Positions 42,061 through 51,489 are shown, counted from the stretch's first letter. The stretch: DNA of 64,000 nt from Streptomyces diacarni (GCF_003323715.1 NZ_QOIN01000050.1:1-64000), one strand, 5' to 3'. Program-made: numbers and translations. The notes: generated by a model not told the origin, from the letters alone.

Positions 42061-43278
42061 CTACTCGGGCACGCGTTCGAAGACGGCGGCGAGGCCCTGG
42101 CCGCCGCCGATGCACATGGTCTCCAGGCCGTAGCGGGCGCCGGAGCGGTGCATCATGTGGGCCAGGGTCGCCAGGATGCGTGCGCCGGTGGCGCCGACCG
42201 GGTGGCCCAGAGAGATGCCGGAGCCGCACACGTTGACGCGCTGTTCGTGGTCCTCGCCGGTCAGCCCCAGCGCGCGGGTGCAGGCCAGCACCTGCGCGGC
42301 GAAGGCCTCGTTGAGCTCGATGAGGTCCAGGTCGGCGAGGTCGAGTCCGGCCTTGGCGAGCGCCTGTTCGGTGGCGCCGACGGGGCCGAGCCCCATGGTC
42401 GCGGCGGGCACCCCGGCGCGCGCGAACGAGACCAGCCGCACCAGTGGCCGCAGCCCCAGCTGTTCGGCGGTCTCGGCGGTGGTGACCAGGCAGGCGGCCG
42501 CGGCGTCGTTCTGGCCGCTGGCGTTGCCCGCCGTCACGGTCGCCTCCGGGTCCTGGCCCAGCCGTACGGGGCGCAGCTTGGCGAGCTGTTCGGCGGTGGT
42601 GTCGGGGCGCGGGTGCTCGTCGGTGGCGACCACGCGCTCGCCCTTGCGGGTGCGGACCGTCACCGGAACCGTCTCGGCTTCGAACAGCCCCTGTTCCTGG
42701 GCGTGTGCGGTGCGCTGCTGGGAGCGCAGCGCCAGCGCGTCCTGGTCGGCGCGGCTGACGCCGTACTCGCGGCGCAGGTTCTCGGCCGTCTCGATCATCC
42801 CGCCGGGCACCGGGTGGTTGACGCCCCCTGCGGTGACGCGGCCCCGGGCGAGGGAGTCGTGCAGCGTCAGGCCGGGGCCCTTGATGCCCCAGCGTCCTTC
42901 GTGGGTGTAGTGGGGCGCCGCGCTCATCACCTCGGCGCCGCCCGCGATGACGACCTGGCTGAAACCGGCCTGTATCTGCATCGCCGCGTCCAGCACCGCC
43001 TGGAGTCCTGAACCGCACCGCCGGTCGATCTGGGTGCCCGTCACCGTCTCGGGCAGTCCCGCGTCGAGCGCGGCCACCCGGCCCAGGGCCGGTGCCTCGC
43101 AGGTGGGGTAGGCCTGGCCGAGGATCACCTCGTCGACGCGTGCGGGATCGATACCCGTACGGGCGACGATCTCGGCGATGACCAGTGCGGCCAGGCCTTC
43201 GGGCCGCTGCCCCGCGAGTGCTCCGCCGAACCGGCCGATGGGGGTGCGCAGGGGTTCGCAGATGACGATGTCGGTCAT
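42061..43278 (-). CDS. Acetyl-CoA acetyltransferase (thiolase)
   Basis: 405 aa from ATG 43278. The acylated Cys is in QIDRRCGSGLQAVLDA; NEAFAAQVLACTRA, GHPVGATGAR and MCIGGGQGLA complete the thiolase signatures. It cleaves or makes acetoacetyl-CoA-type thioesters in fatty acid or polyhydroxyalkanoate metabolism. It is near LysR and dehydrogenase genes, forming a beta-oxidation block. Sequence favours acetyl-CoA acetyltransferase over the PcaF subtype. Confidence 0.9.
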   Translation of the reverse strand: MTDIVICEPLRTPIGRFGGALAGQRPEGLAALVIAEIVARTGIDPARVDEVILGQAYPTCEAPALGRVAALDAGLPETVTGTQIDRRCGSGLQAVLDAAMQIQAGFSQVVIAGGAEVMSAAPHYTHEGRWGIKGPGLTLHDSLARGRVTAGGVNHPVPGGMIETAENLRREYGVSRADQDALALRSQQRTAHAQEQGLFEAETVPVTVRTRKGERVVATDEHPRPDTTAEQLAKLRPVRLGQDPEATVTAGNASGQNDAAAACLVTTAETAEQLGLRPLVRLVSFARAGVPAATMGLGPVGATEQALAKAGLDLADLDLIELNEAFAAQVLACTRALGLTGEDHEQRVNVCGSGISLGHPVGATGARILATLAHMMHRSGARYGLETMCIGGGQGLAAVFERVPE

Positions 43279-43378
43279 GTCGCGGCCTTCCTGTGTCCAG
43301 GGGGTGGGAGGGGGTGGAGGTGTGGCGGGCGCGCGGGTTGGGGCGCGCAGGAGGAGGGGCCGTGCGCGGGAGGGCGGC

Positions 43379-44332
43379 TCATGTGGGCGGCCCGGTCTCC
43401 GCGCCCCTCTCGGCGGCTTCCGTGCGGCCCCGCGGGGTGGGCAGTGCGTCGCGGGCGATGTCCAGCACGCTGCGCAGCGCCGCCGACGGGTTGTCCGCGC
43501 GCCACGCCAACGCCGAGCGCAGCACCACGGGATCGCCCGCCAGCGGGCGGTAGACGAGCCCGGTCTGCTGGATGTGGGTGCAGGAGGTGAGTGTGAGGGT
43601 GACACCGACGCCCATGGCCACCAGCGCGAGGATCGTGTACGAGTCGGGGGCCTCCTGGACGACCCGCGGCAGGTAGCCCGCGCGTTCGCAGGTGCGGAAC
43701 GTGACGTCCCGCAGGCTGGACCCGGCGTTCGCGGGGAAGCTGACGAACGGTTCGGCGGCCAGGTCCGCGACCTCGATCCGCTCGTGGCGGGCCAGCGGGT
43801 GGTCGGAGGCGAGGGCGCAGATCAGCCGCTCCTCGGCGATCACCCGGGTGCGGACGCCCGGCCGCTCGACGTGGGGCCGCACCGGCAGCCGGACGAAGCC
43901 GAGGTCGAGGCCGCCCTCCGCCACCTCGTCGAGGGCCCGGTTGGCGTACGTCTGGCCCCGCATCACCAGCTCGATACCGGGGTGCGCGGTGCGGACGGCG
44001 CGGGTGAGGCGGGGGAGCGTGGTGTGACTGGAGGCGCCCGCGAAGCCGACGCTGACCCGCCCGGCCTCGCCGCGCCCCGCGGCTCTGGCCAGCCGGGTCG
44101 CCGCCTCCAGGTCGGCCAGCACCGTACGTACGGGCCCGAGGAAGGCCTCGCCCGCACCGGTCAGCCGCACCGAACGCGTGCTGCGCGCGAACAGTTGGAC
44201 GTCCAGCTCCCGCTCCAGCTGGCGGATCTGCTGGCTGAGCGGCGGCTGCGCCATCCGCAGCCGCTTGGCCGCCCGCCCGAAGTGCAGCTCCTCGGCCACG
44301 GCGACGAACGCGGCGAGGTACCGCAGCTCCAC
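43379..44332 (-). CDS. LysR-family transcriptional regulator
   Basis: 317 aa. HTH: LRYLAAFVAVAEELHFGRAAKRLRMAQPPLSQQIRQLERELDVQLFARS. Effector domain: GFAGASSHTTLPRLTRAVRTAHP, FVSFPANAGSSLRDVTF and ALVAMGVGVTLTL. It is divergent from the 3-hydroxyacyl-CoA dehydrogenase gene, with a dyad at 44381-44393 between. It therefore probably controls the beta-oxidation genes. Confidence 0.93.
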   Translation of the reverse strand: MELRYLAAFVAVAEELHFGRAAKRLRMAQPPLSQQIRQLERELDVQLFARSTRSVRLTGAGEAFLGPVRTVLADLEAATRLARAAGRGEAGRVSVGFAGASSHTTLPRLTRAVRTAHPGIELVMRGQTYANRALDEVAEGGLDLGFVRLPVRPHVERPGVRTRVIAEERLICALASDHPLARHERIEVADLAAEPFVSFPANAGSSLRDVTFRTCERAGYLPRVVQEAPDSYTILALVAMGVGVTLTLTSCTHIQQTGLVYRPLAGDPVVLRSALAWRADNPSAALRSVLDIARDALPTPRGRTEAAERGAETGPPT

Positions 44333-44380
44333 GGCTCCCCCTCCGTTTCCCGGGGCATTCGGCCAACTGATCTGTTCTTC

Positions 44381-44393
44381 GTCTCAAAGAGAC
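44381..44393. promoter_or_regulatory. LysR-type operator dyad
   Basis: GTCTC-AAA-GAGAC (44381-44393) is a perfect 5+5 inverted repeat in an AT-richer stretch between the LysR gene and the 3-hydroxyacyl-CoA dehydrogenase gene. The spacing and location match typical LysR recognition sites. Confidence 0.55.
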
Positions 44394-44470
44394 TCTAATT
44401 TGGTGGGGAACGCAGATCAATGGTCGCTGACAGCGGAGAGACCGCACCAGTTGCGGAGAGGGAGCCGTTC

Positions 44471-45955
44471 ATGCGGATCAGGGTGGTGGGAGCGGGCACC
44501 ATGGGGCGCGGCATCGCGCAGTGGGCCGTGGTGGCCGGGCACACGGTGGAACTCGCCGACGCCCGTGCCGAGTCGGTGGGCGAGGCGGTCGCCTTCGTCC
44601 GCTCCATGCTGGAGCGCGCCGCGCAGAAGGGGCGGATGAGCCGCGCGGAAGTCGACCGTGCGCTCGCCGGTCTCCGCACCCTGGACTCGCCCCACGCGGT
44701 CCCGGACGGCGACGCGCCCGACCTGGTGATCGAGGCCGTGGTGGAGGACCTGGAGGTCAAGGCGGAGCTGTTCACGGGCCTGGAGCGGGTGCTGCCCGCC
44801 ACCACCGCCTTCGCGACCAACACCTCCTCCCTGTCGGTCACCCGGATCGGCGCACGGCTGGCGGACCCGGGGCGCCTGGCGGGGCTGCACTTCTTCAACC
44901 CGGTACCGCTGATGAAGCTCGTCGAGGTGGTGCCGGGCGCCGCCACCCGCCCGAGTGTCACCGAGCGGCTGACGGAGCTGGTCGAGGCGTCGGGGCACCG
45001 CGCCGTCACCGTCGCCGACACCCCGGGGTTCCTCGTCAACCACGCCGGACGCGGGCTGGTGACCGAGGCGTTCGCCCTGCTGGAGGAGTCCGTGGCCGCT
45101 CCCGCCTCGCTGGACCGCGTCGCCCGCGACGTCCTCGGGCTGCGCATGGGCCCCTTCGAACTGATGGACCTGACCGGACTCGACGTGACGGCCTCCGTCA
45201 TGGAGACCGTCTGGACCGGCTTTCGCCACGCCGACCGGCTGCGCCCCTCCTACCTGACGGCCAACCGGGTCGCGGCCGGCCTGCACGGCCGCAAGACGGG
45301 CCGGGGCTTCTACGCCTACGGCCAGGGCGAGGCGGGGCCCGCCGTGCCGGAGCCGGGGCCGGCGGGCGGCGACCCGGCGCGGGACGTCGCCGTGACGGGT
45401 GACGCGGCGGCCGCCCTCGCCACCGTGGCCGCCCCCTCCGACACGTCGCTGGTCCTGGTGCCCACCTGGGGGACCTCCGTCGCGGCGGCCGTCGCCGAGG
45501 GTGGGCTCCCCGCCGAGCGCACCCTGGGACTCGACCCGCTGTGCCTGGACACGCCGCGCCGGGTGCTGGCGGTGACGCCCGCGACCGAGGAGAGCGCCGT
45601 ACGCGACGCGGTGGCCGTCCTGGCGCGGGACGGCGCCGCGGTGACGGTGGTCAGGGACACCGCGGGGTCGCCCGCACAGCGGATGCTGGCCTCGCTCGTC
45701 AACGTCGCCACCGGGATCGCCGAGCGCGGCATCGCCGCACCCGAGGACATCGACGTGGCCGTCACTCTCGGACTCGGCTACCCGCGCGGCCCCCTCGCCT
45801 GGGCCGACACGGTCGGCGCCGCCCGGATGCTCGCCCTCCTGCGCGCCCTCCACGCCGAGACGGGCGACCCCCGCTACCGGCCCACCCCGTGGCTGACGCA
45901 GCGGGCCCGCCTGGGCCTGCCCCTGACCACCCCCATGGCGCCACTGCCGGAATGA
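44471..45955 (+). CDS. 3-hydroxyacyl-CoA dehydrogenase
   Basis: 494 aa from ATG 44471 (GGGAG upstream). An upstream ATG at 44420 is in frame but lacks a ribosome binding site. NAD-binding Rossmann start: MRIRVVGAGTMGRGIAQWAVVAGH. NTSSLSVTRIGARL and GLHFFNPVPLMKLVEVV give the FadB catalytic core. GFLVNHAGRGLVTEA and LGPFELMDLTGLDV-like segments give the C-terminal domain, which is then repeated after a linker (GSPAQRMLASLVNVATG, LGYPRGPLAWAD). It oxidises 3-hydroxyacyl-CoA in beta-oxidation or phenylacetate catabolism. Confidence 0.9.
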   Translation: MRIRVVGAGTMGRGIAQWAVVAGHTVELADARAESVGEAVAFVRSMLERAAQKGRMSRAEVDRALAGLRTLDSPHAVPDGDAPDLVIEAVVEDLEVKAELFTGLERVLPATTAFATNTSSLSVTRIGARLADPGRLAGLHFFNPVPLMKLVEVVPGAATRPSVTERLTELVEASGHRAVTVADTPGFLVNHAGRGLVTEAFALLEESVAAPASLDRVARDVLGLRMGPFELMDLTGLDVTASVMETVWTGFRHADRLRPSYLTANRVAAGLHGRKTGRGFYAYGQGEAGPAVPEPGPAGGDPARDVAVTGDAAAALATVAAPSDTSLVLVPTWGTSVAAAVAEGGLPAERTLGLDPLCLDTPRRVLAVTPATEESAVRDAVAVLARDGAAVTVVRDTAGSPAQRMLASLVNVATGIAERGIAAPEDIDVAVTLGLGYPRGPLAWADTVGAARMLALLRALHAETGDPRYRPTPWLTQRARLGLPLTTPMAPLPE

Positions 45956-46046
45956 CGAGAGGGCCCCTCGCACGGGGCCGCGTGGCGCCGGTTCGCAGGC
46001 GGGCCGGTGCGCAAGACGGACCGGTGCGCGAGACGGAGAGGAAGAC

Positions 46047-47204
46047 ATGGACCACCGGGATTTCGGGCTCAGCGAGACCCAGCAGGACATGCGCGCCATG
46101 GCGCGCGACTTCGTGGAGTACGAGGTCATCCTGTACGCGCGCGAATGGGACAGGCGGGAGGCCGTGGATCCCGCGATACCCGGGCGGCTGGGCGAGCTCG
46201 GCTTCCTCGCTCTGACCCTCCCCGAGGAGTACGGCGGGGTGCCGGCCGACATGCTCTCCTACGTCCTGGCCACCGAGGAGCTGGGCCGGGGCGACTCCTC
46301 CGTGCGGGGCATCGTCTCCGTCTCGCTCGGCCTGGTCGCCAAGACGATCGCCGCGCACGGGAGCGCCGAGCAGAAGGAGCGGTGGCTGCCGCGGCTGGCG
46401 AGCGGGGAAGCGCTCGGCTGCTTCGGACTCACCGAACCGGGGACGGGATCCGACGCGGGGTCGCTGCGCACCCGTGCCCGCCGCGAGGGCGGGGACTGGA
46501 TCATCGACGGCGCCAAGATGTTCATCACGAACGGCACCGTCGCGCAGGTGGCCCTGACGTTCGCCCGTACCGGCGAGGAGGGGATCACCGCGTTCCTGGT
46601 GCCCACCGACGCGCCCGGCTTCACGGCCACCCCGGTCCACGGCAAGCTGGGGCTGCGCGGCCAGGCCACCGCCGAACTCGCCTTCGACGGCGTGCGGGTG
46701 CCGGATACGGCGCGCCTCGGCGAGGTCGGCAGGGGGCTCGGCATCGCCCTGGGAACGCTCAGCCGCGGCCGGATCTCCGTGGCGGCCGGTGCGGTGGGTC
46801 TGGCCCAGGGCGCGTTGGACGCCGCGGTGCGCTACACGACCGAGCGCGAGCAGTTCGGCAAGCCGGTCGCCTCCTTCCAGCTCGTCCAGGAACTGCTCGC
46901 CGAGTCGGAGGTCGAGATCCGCGCCGCGCGTCTGCTCACCCACCAGGTCGCGCGGATGGCGGACGCGGGCGCCTCGCCCAAGGAGTACGCCACCGAGGCC
47001 TCCATCGCGAAGTACCACGCCAGTGAGACGGCCGTGAAGGTCAGCAACAACTGCCTGCAGACCTTCGGCGGTTACGGCTACATCGACGAGTACCCCGCGG
47101 GCAAGTACCTGCGGGACGCCCGCGTCCTGACCCTCTACGAGGGCACCAGCCAGATCCAGAAGCTGCTCATCGGCCGGGCCCTGACCGGCGTCGACGCCAT
47201 GTGA
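46047..47204 (+). CDS. Acyl-CoA dehydrogenase
   Basis: 385 aa with the three standard regions: LSETQQDMRAMARDF N-terminal helices, the FAD loop CFGLTEPGTGSDAGSL, and the C-terminal helices ending in LYEGTSQIQKLLIGRAL with the catalytic Glu in LYEGTS. FGGYGYIDEYPAGKYLRDARV is family-typical. It is 91 bases after the 3-hydroxyacyl-CoA dehydrogenase stop, same strand, so likely co-transcribed, and makes trans-2-enoyl-CoA for that pathway. Confidence 0.93.
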   Translation: MDHRDFGLSETQQDMRAMARDFVEYEVILYAREWDRREAVDPAIPGRLGELGFLALTLPEEYGGVPADMLSYVLATEELGRGDSSVRGIVSVSLGLVAKTIAAHGSAEQKERWLPRLASGEALGCFGLTEPGTGSDAGSLRTRARREGGDWIIDGAKMFITNGTVAQVALTFARTGEEGITAFLVPTDAPGFTATPVHGKLGLRGQATAELAFDGVRVPDTARLGEVGRGLGIALGTLSRGRISVAAGAVGLAQGALDAAVRYTTEREQFGKPVASFQLVQELLAESEVEIRAARLLTHQVARMADAGASPKEYATEASIAKYHASETAVKVSNNCLQTFGGYGYIDEYPAGKYLRDARVLTLYEGTSQIQKLLIGRALTGVDAM

Positions 47205-47250
47205 CGCGCGGCCGGCCATGGCGCCGGGCGTCGCGCGGCCGGCCACCGCG

Positions 47251-48363
47251 TCAGGTGTTGGGCGGCGACTCGTCGGAGAAGATGCGGGTGACGAACTCGC
47301 CGTCCCGCGTGAGGTATCCGGTCAGCATGCCCTCGCTGCTGTGCGGCGCGTCGAAGGTGCCGTGGCGGTCCAGCGCGATGACGCCTCCATCGCCGCCCAG
47401 CTTCGGCAGCCGCTTGATCAGTACCTCGTAGGCGGCGGAGGCCACGTCCTTGCCCGCGAACTCCATCAGGTCGGAGATCGTCGCGGTGGCGGCGCCGCGG
47501 ATGAACACCTCGCCCTGCCCTGTGGCACTCGCCGCGACCGTGCTGTTCTTGGCGTAGGTGCCGGCGCCGATGAGGGGTGAGTCGCCCACGCGGCCCGCCA
47601 TCTTGTTGGTGAGCCCGCCCGTGGAGGTGGCGGCGGCCAGGTCCTTCTCGCCGTCCACGGCGACGGCGCCGACCGTGCCCTTGGTGGCGTCCTTGACGGG
47701 CTTGCCCGGGTCGCTGCCCTTGGCCTTCATCAGCTCGTCCCAGCGCCGCTGGGTCCAGTAGTAGTCCTGCGTCACCGGCTTGAGGCCCTGCTGGAGCGCG
47801 AAGTCGTCGGCGCCCTGGCCGGCGAGCAGCACGTGCTTGGTCTCGTCCATGACCAGCCGGGCCGCCGTGATGGGGTTGCGTACGTGCTTGACGCCCGCGA
47901 CGGCACCGGCTTTCAGGTCGGAGCCGCGCATGAGGGAGGCGTCGAGCTCGTGTCCGGCGTCCGCGGTGAAGACGGCGCCCTTGCCCGCGTTGAACAGCGG
48001 GTCGTCCTCCAGCACGTTGACCGCCTTCTCCACGGCCTTGGTGCTGCTGCCGCCCGCTTTGAGCACCTTCTGTCCGGCGCGCAGCGCCCGCTCGAGGCCG
48101 TCGCGGTAGGCCTTCTCCTCCTCGGGGCTGGTCTCGTCCCGTTTCAGCGCCGTCCCGGCGCCGCCGTGCACGGCGAGCACCACGTTCCGCGCGTCCGGCT
48201 CGGCCTTCTTGGCGGGCGCTGCCGCGGCGGCGGCCGCCGTGGAGCCTTCCGACGGACTCTTGGCGTCTCCGGGCGCGGCGACGGCCACGACGGTGAGTGT
48301 CGTGGCCGCGGCCAGCGCCGGGAGCAGCCACGAACGGGTCCGTATCCGCGCGGGTGTGCGCAT
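47251..48363 (-). CDS. Secreted isoaspartyl peptidase / L-asparaginase (Ntn hydrolase)
   Basis: 370 aa from ATG 48363. A signal peptide (MRTPARIRTRSWLLPALAAATTL and VAVAAPGDA) precedes the type-2 asparaginase fold: LAVHGGAGTAL, NAGKGAVFTADAGHELDASLM, RNPITAARLVMDET. The autoprocessing site lies before the Thr nucleophile of KGTVGAVAVD, and the following STGGLTNKMAGRVGDSPLIGAGTYA strand is also typical. It releases isoaspartyl peptides or asparagine outside the cell. Confidence 0.92.
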   Translation of the reverse strand: MRTPARIRTRSWLLPALAAATTLTVVAVAAPGDAKSPSEGSTAAAAAAAPAKKAEPDARNVVLAVHGGAGTALKRDETSPEEEKAYRDGLERALRAGQKVLKAGGSSTKAVEKAVNVLEDDPLFNAGKGAVFTADAGHELDASLMRGSDLKAGAVAGVKHVRNPITAARLVMDETKHVLLAGQGADDFALQQGLKPVTQDYYWTQRRWDELMKAKGSDPGKPVKDATKGTVGAVAVDGEKDLAAATSTGGLTNKMAGRVGDSPLIGAGTYAKNSTVAASATGQGEVFIRGAATATISDLMEFAGKDVASAAYEVLIKRLPKLGGDGGVIALDRHGTFDAPHSSEGMLTGYLTRDGEFVTRIFSDESPPNT

Positions 48364-48619
48364 GTGCGGTCCTTCCTTCCGGCCGGTGACCTGGGAACGC
48401 GCGCACCCTACTGCGCGGAGTCGGCCCGGCTGTAGAGGGCGTCGCTCTGTTTCGCGGACGCGGCGGCGCCCACGTACGGCGCCACCGGCGGCCGGCTCCA
48501 CGTCCTGTGGTGTGCTCAGCGGCCGATGAAGAACGCGCCCTGAAAACGCGCGCATTGCGCGGGCACAGACAAAGAAACGCGCCCACCACCGCCTTCGTCA
48601 AGAAATCAAGAAACCGCTG

Positions 48620-48648
48620 TTGCGCGACCGGTTACTCGCTCGTAGCGT
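48620..48648 (+). promoter_or_regulatory. Promoter of secreted gene at 48805
   Basis: TTGCGC (48620-48625) and TAGCGT (48643-48648), 17 bases apart, give a plausible -35/-10 pair. The internal TTAC and CGTA are also in the promoter at 51316, suggesting shared control. Confidence 0.55.
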
Positions 48649-48725
48649 TCCTTTTCACCGGGGCGCCGCCTTTCCGTCGGCGTCATGGCTCGCGAGTCGA
48701 AACCCAGGCCGCCACGTGCGGCCGA

Positions 48726-48762
48726 GGACCCCGTGGCCGTACCCGAGGCGGCCACGGGGTCC
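48726..48762. terminator. Strong hairpin in the leader of the secreted-protein gene
   Basis: Arms GGACCCCGTGGCCG (48726-48739) and CGGCCACGGGGTCC (48749-48762) are fully complementary with a 9-base loop. It lies between the promoter and start of the 48805 gene, not downstream of any plus-strand gene, so a regulatory role (attenuation or mRNA stability) is more likely than simple termination. Confidence 0.6.
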
Positions 48763-48804
48763 GCTCATGCGCGTCAGCGCATTCCCCGACACCCAGGAGC
48801 TGAT

Positions 48805-49521
48805 ATGAGACGCACGCCGTCCGCGTTCCCGGCCGACGCTCCCACCGCCTGCCGCCGCCCTGGGCGGCCGGCCCGACGAGCGAGCGTGGCCGTCGCGCTC
48901 GCCCTCGGCTGCGTGGCACCGGCCCTCGTCACCGGCACCGCGCACGCCGACACCAAGCAGGCCGACGCGGGCGCCGCCGCGACCCCCGTCCGCCTCGACT
49001 ACCCGCTCAACGGCACCACCCACCTCGCCGGCCCCGGAAGCGACCTCACCCTCGGTCCCGGAGCGTTGAAGACGTCGACCGACCTGACCACGGGTGAGCT
49101 GACCGCCCAGACCCAACTCCCCGACGCGCCGGGCTCCTTCAAGGCGCTCGGTATCCCGATCACGGTGACCACCGAGTTCATCGAGGAGGAGCCCACGACC
49201 GGCACCCTCGACCTGAAGACCGGCGCGGTCGCCACCACCTCGCACCTCACCCTCCGGCTGAAGAACCTCAAGGTCGCCGGCATCCCCACCCCCGTCGGCC
49301 CGCGGTGCAAGACCAAGGCGCCGGCCGTCATCGACCTGGAGTCCGAGGAGGGCTTCAACGTCTTCGCCGGCGGAAAACTGAGCGGGACCTACACCATCCC
49401 CAAGTTCGAGCACTGCCTGCTGGCCACCCCGGTCATCAACAGCATGGTGCCGGGCGAGGGCAACACCCTCACCCTCACCCTGGGCAAGGCCGCACAGCCC
49501 CCGGCCACCGCGGCCCGGTAG
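48805..49521 (+). CDS. Secreted protein of unknown function, paralogue of the 52273 product
   Basis: 238 aa. Signal peptide: Arg-rich start, then VALALGCVAPALVTGTAHA to about residue 48. The mature part has DYPLNGTTHLAGPG, LPDAPGSFKALGIPITV, then LKVAGIPTPVGPRCKT and GFNVFAGGKLSGTYTIPKFEHC. The last 130 residues match the C-terminus of the 52273 product (LPDASATFLDFDLMP, VNGTPLPVGPHCRTE, YHVFKGGVLRAELDIPAFTGC). Two Cys are conserved between them. ATG 48805 has AGGAG 5 bases upstream. Function unknown. Confidence 0.8.
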   Translation: MRRTPSAFPADAPTACRRPGRPARRASVAVALALGCVAPALVTGTAHADTKQADAGAAATPVRLDYPLNGTTHLAGPGSDLTLGPGALKTSTDLTTGELTAQTQLPDAPGSFKALGIPITVTTEFIEEEPTTGTLDLKTGAVATTSHLTLRLKNLKVAGIPTPVGPRCKTKAPAVIDLESEEGFNVFAGGKLSGTYTIPKFEHCLLATPVINSMVPGEGNTLTLTLGKAAQPPATAAR

Positions 49522-49534
49522 CGCCCGCGGTCAC

Positions 49535-50902
49535 TCAGACGCCCTCGTGCCCGCGGGGCATCTCCGGCTCCCGGCCCTGTGCGTGCGCACCGGCCGGGGG
49601 CCGCGCGGTGCCGGGCCGCCGCAGGTGCAGCGCCCGCAGCGCCAGCTCCGTGGCGAACCGCTGTTCCGGGTCGCCGAGTTGGGCGCCCAACGTCTTCTTC
49701 AGCGCCCGCATCCGGTAGCGCACCGTCTGCGGATGCAGGTGCAGCGCCTCCGCCATCTGCGCCGCCGTACCGCGCGTCGTCAGCCACGTCCGCAACGTGT
49801 CGACCAGGCGTTCCCGCTGCCCCGTGGTGAGCCCGTCCAGCGGGGCGAGCTGCCGGGTGGCCAGCCGCTCGGCCAGCGCCGGATCGCCGGTCAGCCACAG
49901 GGTGACCAGATGGTCCTCGCACCGCGCGACCTGCCGCTGGGGCAACACCCCCGTCTCCATCAGCGCCAGGGTCTGCCGCGCCCAGCGCAGCGAGTCGGCC
50001 GCGCCGCCCAGCGGCACGGTCACCCCGATCACCGCCTGGCGGCCCCCCAGCGCGCGCGCCAGCATCCCCATGCGGGCCTCGTCCACCTCGCCGGGCACCA
50101 GCAGGTGAGGCCGCGGGTCGTCCAGGTCGGCCAGTACGTCGTCGAGCCCCGGCAGGCGTAAGCGCTCACGGGCGGCGCCGGGCCGCAGCGCCACCAGGGT
50201 CACCCGTTCGGGTACGGGCCAGCCGACCCGCCGGGCGAGGTCCACGACGGCGGGGTGCGGTGCCACGGGCCCCGGCTCCGAGGCGGCCTCGCCGCGGTGC
50301 GCCCCGCCGGATCCGGGTGCCGCACCGGCGGGGCCCGGCTCGTCCGCGGCCGCCGAGCCCGCCAGGATCAGCCGCAGCAGCCGTGAGCGCTGCGACTCCC
50401 ACGCGTCGTCCCTGCCGCCCCTGGCCTCCACGTATCCCTCGCGACACAGCGACTCGATGACGTCCGCGTAGGCGAAGACCGCGTCGGCGAACGCGACGAT
50501 CAGCGAGGCGGGCAGGTTGTAGCGGGTGCCCACGCCGGTGGCGCGGCGCAGCCCCACCCGCGCCCCGATGCGTAGCGCCGACTGGAGACAGTGCAGCCCC
50601 CGCCCCTCGGTGGCCTCCAGCCGGCCGAGGCTGCGGCACAGCGCGTCCCGCTGCGCCGTGGAGGCCGCCGGGTCCGCGACGAGTTCGACGAAGGTGGTGA
50701 GGTTCTGCCGCACGCAGTGCAGCAGAACCGTCCGGCTCGGGCCTTCCAGCAAGGGGCCGTACTCGGGCACCACCCGGCCGATCTCCTGCACCATCTCGTC
50801 CGCGACGGCGGGTAGTTCTGGCCACATCACGGACGCCAGTTCCTGGGGGAGCGGGCCCGGCACCTGGGCGCGGGGCTGGGACGCTGCTGCTGTCTGCACC
50901 AT
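49535..50902 (-). CDS. PucR-like transcriptional regulator
   Basis: 455 aa from ATG 50902 (GGAGGG upstream). The C-terminal HTH (TTRGTAAQMAEALHLHPQTVRYRMRALKKTLGAQLG) is the PucR/CdaR type that ends these proteins. The N-terminal half is all-helical and includes RIGARVGLRRATGVGTRYNLPASLIVAFADAV, a region found in RsbT-like or PucR sensory domains. It lies inside the block of secreted-protein genes and is divergent from the gene at 51490, which it may control. Confidence 0.85.
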   Translation of the reverse strand: MVQTAAASQPRAQVPGPLPQELASVMWPELPAVADEMVQEIGRVVPEYGPLLEGPSRTVLLHCVRQNLTTFVELVADPAASTAQRDALCRSLGRLEATEGRGLHCLQSALRIGARVGLRRATGVGTRYNLPASLIVAFADAVFAYADVIESLCREGYVEARGGRDDAWESQRSRLLRLILAGSAAADEPGPAGAAPGSGGAHRGEAASEPGPVAPHPAVVDLARRVGWPVPERVTLVALRPGAARERLRLPGLDDVLADLDDPRPHLLVPGEVDEARMGMLARALGGRQAVIGVTVPLGGAADSLRWARQTLALMETGVLPQRQVARCEDHLVTLWLTGDPALAERLATRQLAPLDGLTTGQRERLVDTLRTWLTTRGTAAQMAEALHLHPQTVRYRMRALKKTLGAQLGDPEQRFATELALRALHLRRPGTARPPAGAHAQGREPEMPRGHEGV

Positions 50903-51489
50903 GGACGTACCCTCCACTGTCGGCCTGCGTCGGTCAGACGAGCCAACCGGCCAAGGTGGGGGACGAGTCCGGCCTCGTGCGGCCGGTGCGGCCGGCCGCC
51001 TGTCGATGGAATCGCGCACTCCGCTGCCGTGCCGCGTGGGGGCGGCGCCTCGCGTCGGTGGCGTACGGCATCGGCGCTCGTGCACGGGAGACCTTAGACC
51101 AGCGGGCGCGGCGGCGCAGCCCCTCGGAAACGCGGAAGATGGCCGGTACACGCGCGAGTCACCACGCTGCCACCGCCGCCGGGCTCCGTCACCAGGGCGC
51201 AGCCGGAATGCGCACCCGATGATGAACGGCGCGCTCGGAAAACGCCGTCGACGCGCAACCGGTGACAAGAAATCCGACCTGCGGGAAACGGCCCCTCACT
51301 TCTTGCGCCGAGGTATTGCACCGGCGCATTACCAGTGCGTAACGTCCCGTCGTGCCAGCCCTCGAAAAGGGCATACGGAAAGTGGCGTGGCGCAGCGTTT
51401 CCTGCGATGAGCAGCGGCTGTGCCGAGAAAGTCGCCCCGGTGCGGAGCACAGCTCTTCAGGATCCCACATCCAGTGGAGGGAATGTCAC
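50903..51489. other. Divergent intergenic region, 587 bases
   Basis: No gene could be supported. It contains a possible promoter at 51316-51345 (-35 TTGCAC and -10 TAACGT, 18 bases apart) for the plus-strand secreted-protein gene and GGAGGG at 51476-51481 before the GTG at 51490. Nothing else clear was found. Confidence 0.5.
51316..51345 (+). promoter_or_regulatory. Promoter candidate of secreted gene at 51490
   Basis: TTGCAC (51316-51321) and TAACGT (51340-51345), 18 bases apart. The stretch GCGCATTACCAGTGCGTAACGT shares TTAC, then CGTA and CGT, with the 48620 promoter (GGTTACTCGCTCGTAGCGT), differing mainly in spacing. Confidence 0.5.

Larger units (their letters stand above)
48364..48804. 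other. Divergent intergenic region, 441 bases
   Basis: No gene found. It contains the promoter at 48620-48648 for the secreted-protein gene and a hairpin at 48726-48762 in that gene's presumed leader. AGGAG before ATG 48805 is present. The remainder has no recognised signal. Confidence 0.6.

Noticed and set aside
42061..43278. The thiolase gene as pcaF of the beta-ketoadipate pathway
   Set aside because: It is far from the pca operon, beside beta-oxidation genes, and its motifs favour acetyl-CoA acetyltransferase. PcaF cannot be claimed.
47205..47245. Two exact 14-base copies between acyl-CoA dehydrogenase and asparaginase genes
   Set aside because: They are simple GGCCGGCC-rich sequence in a 46-base gap and may be chance; no function could be supported.
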